Of a stretch of DNA of 64,000 nucleotides, positions 1 to 9,810 are shown in pieces. The stretch is from contig CM049317.1 in the NCBI GenBank assembly GCA_026874595.1, forward strand, positions 50,680,401 through 50,744,400. The letters run 5' to 3'. The notes under the pieces are model-generated. The model was given only the letters and a program-made list of their open reading frames with translations, was not told where the DNA came from and did not search any database. The first letter of the stretch is position 1; every line of letters starts with the position of its first letter. The position numbers and the translations under genes are program-made. The stretch is from Sipunculus nudus (lineage: Eukaryota; Annelida; Sipuncula; Golfingiida; Sipunculidae).

Positions 1-1630
1 ACACACACGTGCTTGGCCTGAAAACCTAATTATAAGTAAGTGAAGGACGAACCAACAGATATATCAGAGGTCTTTTCGTAAGCCTCTTCTCTACAAGAAC
101 ACCGCATATTGATTTGATTTCTTGGGGCGTGTTAATCTGTTTGCTTACTGCCTCTAGTGTTTTAAATTTATGGAATGCCATTCGAGGAGGGCTAGCGTAT
201 TATTCACAGTAAGACTTTTTATCAAATTATCTAGAAACGTCGCATAGATAATAAGATACTAACGCACAGAATGTCCACAATCAATTAATTACTTTTTTCT
301 TTTTCACATCACATACGCCTTTTAAAATGCCAAGTCACTACTCATAAGAAATTCCACTGTCACAGAACAGATGATATAAAACATGTATTTTATCTTTAAT
401 AACTCCACAAACGATTGATATTTGAAACGCAGAATACTTTGCCGGTGTGTATATGTTTCACGTAAAACATGCTTAAAAGCAATTTAAATATAATGTGAGT
501 CCTAATACCCACACATATAAATTTTTTCTAGGCTTAAAACGCATGGTGTTCACGATTTAGTTCGTTACCGCAGTTCATAAACCTATTCTGTATTATACTA
601 AGGAGAAAACATGTTCAAGAGCAATAATGTGAAATTTATTGTAAGCATTGTAATGAAAACATCCTCCTAGACTGTGTCCAGTATGAAACACGAAGCGGGC
701 AACTCGGATTTTTATAAACTTAACACTACAGCATATACATGCTTGGTGTACTGGACTTTCCAGTAAAAAGACGGCCTGTGTTATTTGACTAGAACAAAAC
801 GGACAGACAAAACCAGATTTAAATTTGATTTGCTGAAGTAATAGTTGTTTAATTTATAAAACATCAATGCGATTAACTTGTTCAAAATTTGTGGGGGAAT
901 ATTTTCAACATATCTATCTCTACATAAAATCTATCTGTAAGGGTCATTATAGGACAAATACAGCCAATATAAACATACTGTTCGTAATTCGCTCCCTCAG
1001 ATATTAGGACTAATCTAACTTTATTTAGGGCCCTTACTTTGTGTTTATTTTTCGGTTGCTATCCTAAATCCATCCTGTCTTTGGGGACATACTGGGGATG
1101 GCTTCATATTCGCGAAGTTAAAATTTTGCAATTTCTACTTTTGCAGGGTATCGCGAGGGTTCCTTTTTCGAGATCTCATCATACGGTATTTTGCACGATT
1201 TTAATTTACAATTTTTTTATTTGGCATGTTTATCAAATCACCGAATTTGTACTGATATTGTAATTTGGTTGTAATTTACTGCTGTAATTTTTTAGTATAG
1301 TCTATGATGTCATTGATGAGACCTATTTTTCCATAAATAAAGAAATGCACAATCTGAGACATCATTAAAAAAGATTAAACCATTACAAGTTGATAAGCAC
1401 CGTGGGCACATAGAACGAGCGGATATTCGATTTTTTTAATGAGCAGATAATGTAAAAGGTCTCCTAGTTTACCTTATATCCATCATGATAACATTAACGT
1501 TTCTGTCAATATTCATTAAGTCAAATTTTTGCCTTGCGACGCAACAGGCATTGATAATGCTTATGGAATGCCAATGACGCTAGAGTATAAACGAATGTTA
1601 ACGATGGTTTTATTATCGCAATGATTCCTC
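1..1630. other. Intergenic, nothing recognised
   Basis: AT-rich DNA with no coding stretch that looks conserved. Short open frames (for example around 1039-1263) have no recognisable domain and are read as chance. Confidence 0.6.
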
Positions 1631-1631
1631 A

Positions 1632-1680
1632 TCCGCAAATAACGCGAATTTTAAACCCTCACGTACAGAAAGACGACCAC
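1632..1680. repeat. Short dispersed motif (CGCGAA...AAACCCTCRCG)
   Basis: A short motif, roughly GCGAATTTTAAACCCTC, recurs at 11743-11785, near 33961-34000 and near 35735-35765. It is a dispersed repeat fragment, possibly the edge of a miniature element. No complete element can be delimited here. Confidence 0.4.
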
Positions 1681-2002
1681 AGTATTTACGAGTAGTTATG
1701 GTTTGCCTTAATGATGTCTATGGCGGCCTGTGTATCAATATATTTATCCCGTCATCCCAAAGGATGCCATATTTCGCTGATCACTATGCAGTATAATGGA
1801 GAAATAAACTCACCAAGGACAATTAATTTCGATCTTTCCGCAACTTATGTTTATCTTTTCTTCCCTATGTTTCATTTCCATGAATGTTATCTTTCCCAAA
1901 AGTGACTTGTCGATTTAAATGAGCCAGCGCCAGGGCAAATAGAAAATAAACATCTCTTGTTACGAAGACAAATAATTGAGGGGAAAATCCTGGACCGATC
2001 CG

Positions 2003-2056
2003 GGATTCGAACCCATGTCGGTGGCGCACAAGTCCGGCGTACCAACCGCTTCGCTA
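2003..2056 (-). promoter_or_regulatory. tRNA-like internal pol III promoter in the LTR
   Basis: On the minus strand, box A TAGCGAAGCGG is at 2046-2056 and box B GGTTCGAATCC, a perfect match to the consensus, is at 2003-2013. The spacing is tRNA-like. A T-run lies shortly downstream on the minus strand and could terminate pol III. The cloverleaf arms are degenerate, so this is a tRNA-derived promoter rather than a functional tRNA gene. The same module occurs in all nine LTRs, for example box A 49072-49082 and box B 49029-49039 at locus D. Confidence 0.8.
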
Positions 2057-2476
2057 GAAAAGCAAGCTCCACTAGCGGGACATTTCGGTCCGCTTTTATG
2101 TCACCCCGTAACACACCTCCTCTTAAGAGCTATCTGCTATCAGAACAAGACTAATTATCCCAGGAGTCACACTTTGGTGAGCTTATTCCCTGGGCCACAA
2201 AGTTAACCGTCACGTGAAACGAGCCCCCATTTTTATTACGATGACAAATAAATGAGGGGAATATCCTGGGCCGATCCGGGAGTCGAACCCAGGTCGCTGG
2301 CGCACAAGTCCGGCGTACCAACCGCTTCGCTAGAAAAGCAAGCTTCACTAGCGGTCCGCTTTATGTCACGCCGAAACACACCCCCTCTTAAGAGCGTTCT
2401 GCTATCAGAACAAGACTAATTGTTCCAGGAGTCACACTTTGGTGAGCTTATTCCCTGGGCCACAAAGTTTAAAGTC

Positions 2477-2494
2477 ATCCTGGACGAGCCCCCA
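2477..2494 (-). other. Primer-binding site (tRNA-Pro type), locus A
   Basis: Three bases inside the LTR ending at 2498, the minus strand matches the tRNA-Pro primer site TGGGGGCTCGTCCGGGAT with one substitution. Position and sequence identify it as the minus-strand DNA priming site of an LTR retroelement. Confidence 0.8.
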
Positions 2495-2659
2495 TTTTGT
2501 TACGAAGACAAATAAATGAGGGGAATATCCTGGGCCGATCCGGGAGTTGAACCCAGGTCGCTGGCGCACAAGTCCGGCGTACCAACCGCTTCGCTAGAAA
2601 AGCAAGCTTCACTAGCGAGACAGTTCGGTCCGCTTTTATGTCACCCCGTAACACTCTTT

Positions 2660-3005
2660 TGCCTGACCTCCTCCAGTGAAACATGAAGCACTCATTTTCG
2701 CGTACTGTCCTAAACATATACCGCGCCTAGCTATAGTCAAATCAAACCAGGGGTGACAATCGGTTTCTGATAATTATTCTGTAATGGTCATGTTTGTGTT
2801 CATTATCGTACAACAACAGATCAATAAAAACACGAAAACAAGAGAGAAATATACACGCTCTTTGAAATAATAAAATTTCCTTGTGTTTCATCATAGCCGG
2901 ATACTTCTATAACTAATATTGTAAAATGTATATAAAAACCCGATGACCACCCCTACGATCACCCAAAGGATTCACTAGAAGTTCTACCTGGACAGGCCCC
3001 TACAG
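2660..3005. other. Intergenic, nothing recognised
   Basis: Unique-looking sequence between TRIM locus A and the pearl-like array. No conserved coding signal or structural element was found. Confidence 0.5.
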
Positions 3006-4101
3006 TCAATTTATAAAAACAAGTGGCCCATGGGCAATGACGCTCAGCTAAATTTGACTGGGTGCTCATTTCTGTTTTTAATGTTATATGTTGTCTGTGA
3101 GAATTTCCTATGGCTAATGTTACTATGTTGAAAAATGGACATGAATACAATTTGTACCCTGTCTGTATGGGTGCTCAAAATCATGTTTCAGGTCCATAGC
3201 TCGCAGAATATAGGTCACCATGACCCAATTTCAGGTTTCAAAAGGAGAATCGCCACGGACTTCCCTGAAAGTCATGTTAGAAGAGTCTAAGGCTAATGAA
3301 TACAATTTGTGCCCTGTCGGACTGATCAAAATCATGCTTCTGGCCAATAGAACCTTCCTGGCTTTTGTGTTAGAAGATTCTGGACTTAACAGACATGATT
3401 TGTGCCTATCTGACATTCATGGTGCTCATATGACATCTTGTTCCTATTGGTTGCAGAATAAAGTTCACCATGATCTAATTTTATGTTTCCAAAGATATTT
3501 GCCTAGGACCAACTTGAATGTCATGATATAAGATGCTAGGCCTAATGGATACAATTTGTGCTACATCTGACTGTCTGGGTGCTCAAAATCATGTTTTCGG
3601 TTCATAGGTGCAAAATCTGTCAGTGACCTAATTTTAGGTTTCCTAGGACATTAGCCTAGGGCCTCCATGAATGTTACGTTAGAAGATTCCAAGCCTAATG
3701 AATACAATTTGTGCCTCGTCTAACTGCCTGGGTGCTCAAAACCATTTTTCACCCTATGGGTCACAGAAGATAGGTCACCATAACCTACTTTCAGGTTTCA
3801 AAGGACATTTGCCTAGGACCTCCCGGAATTTAGTGTTCTTGGCCTAATGGATACAATTTTGTGCCACAGCTGACTGTGTGGGTACTCAAAATCATGTTTT
3901 CGGTTCATACATGCAAAATATAGGTTTCAGTAACCTAATATCAGATTTCCAAGGACATTTGCCTCGGACCTCCCTCAATTTTATGTTAGAAGATTCTAGG
4001 ATACAATTTTTGCCCCGTCTGACTCTCTGGGTGCTTATATGACATATTTTCCTATAGGTCGCAAATATAGGTCATGGTGACCTAATTTCAGGTTTCCAAG
4101 G

Positions 4102-4556
4102 TGTTACGAAGACAAATTATTCAGGGGAAAATACTGGGCCGATCCGGGATTCGAACACGTAAGAGTGACGCACAAGTCCGGCGTATCAACCGCTTCGCTA
4201 GAAAAGCAAGCTTCACTAGCGAGACAGTTCGGTCCGCTTTTATGTCACCCCGTAACACACCCCCTCTTAAGAGCGTTCTGCTAAAAGAAAAAGACTAATT
4301 ATCCCAGGAGTCGCACTTTGGTGAGCTTATTCCCTGGGCAACAAAAAGTACCGTCATCCCGGACGAGCCCCCATTTTGTTACGAAGACAACTTGCTCAGG
4401 GGGAAATTCTGGGCCAATCCGGGATTAGATCCATGTCGGTGGCGCTTAATTCCGGCGTACCAACCGCTTCGCTAGAAAACCAAGCTTCACAAGCGAGACA
4501 ATTCGGTCCACTTTTATTTGCACACCGTAACCCCGCTTTTATGTCACCCCGTAACA
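4102..4556 (-). mobile_element. TRIM locus B, nested in the pearl-like array
   Basis: This locus has the cleanest structure. The 3' LTR is 4102-4257 (156 bp). The 119-bp internal segment is 4258-4376. The 5' LTR is 4377-4556 (180 bp, enlarged by a short duplication of its TTTTATGTCACCCCGTAAC end). The primer site 4356-4373 is a perfect 18-base tRNA-Pro match. A purine tract precedes the 3' LTR on the minus strand. Flanks are AAGG at 4098-4101 and 4557-4560, a perfect 4-bp target duplication. The interrupted host sequence reads TTTCCAAGG then ACATTTGCC, and the uninterrupted version is present at about 3945-3962, so the empty site is visible in the same window. Confidence 0.92.
4356..4373 (-). 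other. Primer-binding site, perfect tRNA-Pro match
   Basis: The minus strand reads TGGGGGCTCGTCCGGGAT, three bases after the 5' LTR end. This is the sequence known as the tRNA-Pro primer site of many retroelements. Confidence 0.9.
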
Positions 4557-5104
4557 AAGGACATTTGCCAAGGACGTCTCAGAATGTTACATTAGAAGAT
4601 TCTAGGCCTAACAAATACAATTTGTTCCCAGTCTGACTTTCTGGGTCCTTTAAATTCTGTTTTCGGCCTGTAGGTCGCAAAATGTAGGTCACGATGACCT
4701 AATTTCTGGATTACAAGGATATTTGCCTAGAACCTCCCAGGATTGTGTTAGAAGATTCTAGGCCGAACATATATATATATATATTAAGCCAATGTCTTAT
4801 TCTGGAGGGGACTGTTTTAATTTACACATTACGGTAACTGCATTTATTGTGACGAAACAGAGATTGGCATGGGGTCTCGCATCATGTGATGTTATAATTG
4901 GTGAACTGTCCACATGCCAGGCTAGGTCCGGGGCCATTAGGGTGAATATTCAGCTCAACAATTACTTGCAATTCCCATGGGAAATCAGGGTTTCCTGCCA
5001 AACATATAAAGACCGGAACTGTACTTATAGGCTCTCAGGTCAAAGCCACTTTGAACGCTTACGATAAGTAGTTTAAAGTTATTCTTATGGAGAATAGAGA
5101 CTAA

Positions 5105-5510
5105 GAGATCAGGGGCGTATCCAGGATTGAGGAAAAGGAGGGGTCCAACCCAGGAGTAATAATAATAAAACCTGCAAAAAGGTTCCCAGGTCCGGAAAAG
5201 GGGGTCCCGTCCGCCAAAATTGGTCTGATATTTTTACTGGACCCCCCTCGACCCCCCCCCCCCCCTCCCAATCTGCTTCTGGAGGTACATGCAATACAGA
5301 ACTGCCTGTAATGCAGAAAAGTATGTTATATAGAGGTGCTGCTGTCAGAACGATGTCCGTTTTATTATAGAGGGGCTGCATTAGAGAGAAGTTTGTAATC
5401 AACCGGTGTCACAACTGAGGAAAAAAATTGTTAACTCTGGTTCCCCCCCCCCCTTTTTTTTTCTAAGATCCAGTGTCCGCCCATACTCCGGGTCAAAGCG
5501 GGGTCAGTCA
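5105..5510. repeat. Dispersed repeat with poly-C tract
   Basis: Starts near GGGGCGTATCCAGGATT and contains GGTCCxxAAAAxGGGGGTCCCG-type words and runs of C (around 5248-5268 and 5444-5453). Related GGGGCG-start words appear near 23780 and 23928. It looks like a decayed dispersed element; boundaries are approximate. The poly-C run could form quadruplex-like structure on the G strand. Confidence 0.4.
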
Positions 5511-6720
5511 TGAGGATACTGATAAAAAAACCAAGTGTGACAGAAAAAGGGCACCAGCAACTACGATAGCATTCTTCCCAGAGCTGAAAACATTAAACGG
5601 CTTTGGCAACACTGGCAAGGTGATAAGAGCCTAGAGACGTCAGCCGATGCAAGCAGTTTTTATAAAAGTATTCTAATGTCAGTCAGCGCTTGATGCCACA
5701 CTTATTACTGCATTGTAGGCCCTCAGCGACGTAGTGAGGCGTTTGATTTCATAGGACTTCAAGTGGAATCCTATTAAAAGTGCTCAATATTATTGTATAA
5801 AACCTTTGAACACGATCCCTGTTGAACGTAAGAAGTTTGATCTTATCTCATATAACGAGGTAAGGCTTTGGGCGGATGTCATCAAGTACGTATCACACCC
5901 CTCTATCGGTAAAAACGTTCTTCAGTCTCATCGTAGACACCAGGACAAAAAAAAATCACTTCTCATTCCAGTGAACAATTATGCCATTGTCGTCGGAGAA
6001 AACAGTTTTGTTCCCGAAAGCCGGAAATGGAAAGCAATAGTTTTATTACGGATCGCTTTTATACAATAAATGACGGCAGGACATAAAGGGCGTGGAGTTG
6101 AACCAAATTAATGTACATAATGGCAGCAGTAGGAGACCTATAAGTCATTAAAGCATATTTATATAATTTAGTCAAAAGAAATTATAGGGGTGTATTACGG
6201 GTGCTCCACAACTGGGTGATATATTTCATTTTAATCCTGCTTTCATTATAGTCCTCATTATGAAAACAATGAAATGTCAAACTCTCACAAACAAAATTGC
6301 AACCATAATATATACATTTGGAATCTTGAATAAATAAAGATATTATCCACCTGGTCATGTATTAAACATTCTGTACGATACACTAATTCTATCACACATA
6401 AATTAAGGAATTCTTGTATGGGGCTTAGAAAATAGATTTAAAAAAATATAAGAATTATCACCAACAACAACACTGAACCCTTTTTTAAATAATTAAAAAT
6501 CCTAAAAACCAATGACATTTTCCAGACTTAATATGATAAATTTCACTATAAATTTACATGAAGCCCTTCCGCAATTTCTGCAAAGATTTTATTTCACAAC
6601 CAGGACAGTGACACACGAACGTGACACAAGACAGGAAGATAAACTTGTTACACATTAAACGAGAAATAAGATGGCAGACTATTGTGTAAGAAACATAATA
6701 CCATAAGTCATAAATGAGAC
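5511..6720. other. Intergenic, nothing recognised
   Basis: Contains an 87-codon open frame at 5806-6069 that begins at a non-ATG codon and has no recognisable domain, so it is not called a gene. Nothing else stands out. Confidence 0.5.
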
Positions 6721-6724
6721 TGAC

Positions 6725-6860
6725 AATATTATTATTGACAAAATCTTGTCACAGTCTTCAAGGATTAATTTGCTAAACAAAACAACATTTATTAAAAACA
6801 TATAGAGATTAATGCTTTCAGATGAACTGTTACATCTGTAACAAAAATTAGTCTTAGCCA
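6725..6860 (+). repeat. Dispersed repeat, copy 1
   Basis: Shares diverged words (TTGACAAAATCTT, AGTCTTCAAGG, GTTACATCTGTAAC) in the same order with 31065-31165, where the other copy interrupts the second pearl-like array. Type unknown. Confidence 0.55.
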
Positions 6861-7162
6861 AAAATGCACCTTTAAATAGATAAGAAACTGTTATTTGAGT
6901 AACACAAGTAAATCATCTTCTCAATTTCCTTTCAAACATCCTAAAAATCCTAAAAAATCCAAAATCCTAAAGCAATTAAATTTCTTTTCTCGTTATTGGA
7001 ATGTGTCTTCGAGTGAGAATATTTCTCATTCTCACATCAGATATTGGGTTTCGGCCTCAGAAAGATCTTCGAATTTTGGAAGCAATCAAAATTTATGTAA
7101 ATCTCTAAACATGTTTAGGATATCTAGTGATTTCTGCTTGGAAAAAATCCTCTATGAAGGGT

Positions 7163-7370
7163 TTACTTGTTTATCTACATGTTGTTAGTAAACACAGTAA
7201 TGTTGACAAACAGAAAAATTTTGAAACTTAAGGTTGTTTTTTTGTATAAATAAGGGAGGCGAATGGTCATTTGTTGCAAAATGCCTATCACAATTTCTGA
7301 TTCGTCTGACTTGCCGTTAGAGGTCCTTATTAAATATGGTTTGATTATTCCCCCCCCCCCCCCCACCACC
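7163..7370 (+). repeat. Dispersed repeat, copy 1 (also at 34645-34800)
   Basis: Shares CTTGTTTATCTA, GTTAGTAAACACAG, TCTGACTTGC and other words in order with 34645-34800, the spacer of the inverted duplication. A poly-C run (7351-7366) closes it. Confidence 0.5.
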
Positions 7371-7929
7371 ACATCTTACAAACATGAGGATATAACAAAA
7401 CAAATAGCCTGTCTGCGATAGCCTGTTTTCCGGCCTATTCTTTTGGTTTGTTTGAAAGGTTAAAGAGATTATCTTTAGTTAATAGACGTTATATATTGTA
7501 ACAGACCCTTAAAGTAAAAGGAACATGGTATTTAACCATGTGAATGGTCTCAAGCAGATATATAATTTAAAGCTATTATTTGATCATTAATGGACGCAGT
7601 AAAAGATCTCAATACAAACCCGGACAACATAGCCATATAAATATCTGACTATACCATTTCATAGTTAGTATATCGGTCGCTCACACAATCGAACCTTTGC
7701 TACTGGTTATTCTAAGTGCGGGGGCATTAAATAATGACATTTTAATTCTGATGCAAGCATTCTTGACAAAAACAGAAAAAATAAATGTAAAATTATCACG
7801 GATCGACTTCATGCTGGATTTATATTGTCAGTATTTGTTATAATTGTCATTTTATATTACACAGTTTACAAGCATTTTAGACACAATTGAACATGTATTT
7901 TATTATGTACGTTAGATTTTGGGTGGAAA

Positions 7930-8300
7930 GAGTGTCTACAAAATTTTTTTTTAGTGGAGTGGGGTAGCCAGAAAAAAAGTTCAAAAGGTGATACAAGCAT
8001 GAAATTTGGCATGCATATTTTCAGTACCCATATAAATAAATATCGACCACAAGCCACCCAGGTTTCGGCCATTTTTCAATATGGCGGCGAAATTCCAATG
8101 TTGCTCCTCAGAGAGCATATTATTCTCTTAGATTATCAGCTTTCACAAGCTTTGTCACCAATTTCTGCACAATATTAATCAGACTTCAATAAAATTACAT
8201 CCCATGACCACAGTTAAAGCAATAAAGCTTAACGTGTATTTATATGGCCAGCCTTTTTCAAAATGGCCGCCATTTTTCAAAATGGAATCCGATGTGAAAC
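7930..8300. repeat. Dispersed repeat with ATGGCCGCCATTTT words
   Basis: Repeated AAAATGGCCGCCATTTTT-like palindromic words (about 8071-8090 and 8255-8285) sit in a non-coding stretch. This style of sequence is common in invertebrate dispersed repeats. No element ends were found. Confidence 0.35.
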
Positions 8301-8599
8301 AAATACTGCCAGCATAGCGCTTGAAAATATAACCACCAAGAAGCTTATCTAAATGGTGCTAGTTAATGGAATTATTATTTATTTAAGTATTCTCACTCAA
8401 GTTCATGTTTGTATCACCATTTGAACATTCCCGCTGGTATTTTGGACTTACCCTCCCCACTGTTAAATAGCTTTGCCTTAAGCATACCGACTTGCTGCAT
8501 ATTGCTTGTAAATACTTTTAACGCTAGCAAACTCAGAAAGTGTTGATTTAGTACAAAGGAATAAAGAGGAAGAGGACTACGATAATTAGCCGCTGACAT

Positions 8600-9590
8600 A
8601 GAATTACTATGTAGAAGAATTTACTGTCATCCTTGAATTCGCAAATACTGTTATAAGGTCTAGTTTCATGGAAATAAGTTTGTATCTAAAAGATGTGCGC
8701 AGTGACATTGTATGAGTCAAGGATTAGACGGCTGTCTTCTCTAAAGCCGTTCCGGTTAGAAACTTTCATTTTCTACTGACTGTGAAAACTCATCGGCAAA
8801 AGAAAGTTTTGTTTATAACATGTTACATAACCTATGAGAAAACTGCGGTTTCTATGAACGTTTTGCTCTACCATTATGAACTCCGTTAAATGGAAAAGGC
8901 TTAGGTAAATCAAAACAATACAGCATCATCATGGAATGGTTATAAAAAGGCCGGAGCACGCCATCATAAAGTGGACAGTTCCTGGGTAGTATGACATTTA
9001 AAAACCCAGGTCCATTAAACCCATTCAGCTCTCAAGTGCTAAGGTAGTTATTAGGAAGCGGGTACTCACTAAGATCGAAACAAATCAAGTCCGTCTTAAA
9101 CCTGCCACAGCGAGACACCGGGTAGCCTTGCGCGATCGCTTGATTTTTTTTTCTCGAACAGAATGAGACACTCCTTATAATATAAGACGACACCCACTTA
9201 CATACGGCGGTGCCCTAATTAAAAAAGCACATACACGCTATACTGTTCTTGTTAGGATTTTTTTCAAAGATCTAATATTTCAGTGCCGATGTTTTATTTC
9301 TTATTTTATTACATTCCTTGTGATTATTTACTCCCTTTACCTTTTTTTTTTTTTTTTTACGGTACGGTTCATTTCCTTTAATTTTTGGACCCAGCCGCCT
9401 ATATGTAGCATATATTTCTCTCATCTTCTATAAGAAAGCTATTGTTTAATGTATGTTATGTTTGGGGATCTTTCAATTGATATCCCATTTTAAAATGGAT
9501 ATGAATTTTTTATGTAATGATAGACACCATGCCATTTTAACATATATATATATATCTTCTATGGATGGGCTTCACCTAAAAAATTCGTAT
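8600..9590. other. Intergenic, nothing recognised
   Basis: AT-rich; a T-tract at about 9340-9359 is the only notable simple sequence. Confidence 0.5.
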
Positions 9591-9594
9591 AGCA

Positions 9595-9810
9595 ATACAT
9601 AGCGATTTGTGGTAGCGAATTGCAACCATATTGTGATTTTTTTATGTATTAAATTGATAGGAATGGGCGTCTTGTGTATACAAAATATTGATTTTAATGC
9701 GGTTATCATAAGATTTGAGGAATGAATGTTACTGAATGATTATAATGACCGTGTTCAGCACTCCCTATTATTGTATGGAAATATTTCTCGTGCACTAATA
9801 AGTTTTCGAG
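9595..9810 (+). repeat. Dispersed repeat, copy 1 (also at 28020-28165)
   Basis: Words such as TGTGGTAGCG, GGAAATGGGCGT/GGAATGGGCGT and CATGGAAATATTTC/TATGGAAATATTTC occur in the same order at 28020-28165. Diverged pair of unknown type. Confidence 0.5.

Larger units (their letters stand above)
1958..2653 (-). mobile_element. TRIM locus A: three LTRs, two internal segments
   Basis: Three direct LTR copies occupy 1958-2113, 2234-2378 and 2498-2653, separated by internal segments of 120 bp (2114-2233) and 119 bp (2379-2497). LTRs start TGTTACG and end CGTAACA, so they have TG...CA ends inside a 7-bp inverted repeat. The middle LTR is mutated at both ends and lacks about 10 bp. The element reads on the minus strand. 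The internal segment next to 2498 has a tRNA-Pro-type primer site (2477-2494, one mismatch); the other internal site is decayed. A purine-rich tract abuts each downstream LTR. CTCT precedes 1958 (1954-1957) and follows 2653 (2654-2657), which fits a 4-bp target duplication around the whole triple unit. The middle and right LTRs share variants absent from the left LTR, which suggests later expansion by unequal recombination. There is no coding capacity. Confidence 0.85.
3010..4790 (+). mobile_element. Pearl-like element: head plus 150-180 bp tandem units
   Basis: A unique head (about 3010-3145, with a near-palindrome around GGCCCATGGGC) is followed by diverged tandem units. Each contains AGGTCACCATGACC-like, TTTCCAAGGACATTTGCC-like and TGTTAGAAGATTCTAGGCC-like words. 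Unit starts recur near 3230, 3484, 3631, 3794, 3943, 4090/4557 and 4704. The array ends in a (TA)n tract near 4770. A second copy with the same head, units and AT end lies at 29395-31870 on the other strand. The architecture resembles bivalve pearl elements (Helitron-related, about 160-bp core repeats). Helitron ends were not confirmed. Open frames inside (for example 3220-3531) are repeat artefacts. Confidence 0.65.

Noticed and set aside
1993-2060. A functional tRNA gene on the minus strand
   Set aside because: Box A and box B are good, but the acceptor and anticodon arms do not pair properly, and the sequence is embedded in a duplicated LTR.
1958-2653. CRISPR-like array (regularly spaced repeats of about 156 bp)
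   Set aside because: Repeats are far too long, the interiors are homologous rather than unique, and LTR features and target duplications explain the structure.
1957-2717. Several 65-80 codon frames on both strands sharing RLVRRTCAP-like or GIRTH-like text
   Set aside because: They are translations of the TRIM LTRs and recur at every TRIM locus; they do not represent a protein family.
3220-3531. 103-codon open frame
   Set aside because: Lies wholly within the pearl-like tandem units, and other units do not keep the frame.
5806-6069. 87-codon open frame with charged residues
   Set aside because: Starts at a non-ATG codon in the open frame, with no domain and no homologue I can recognise.
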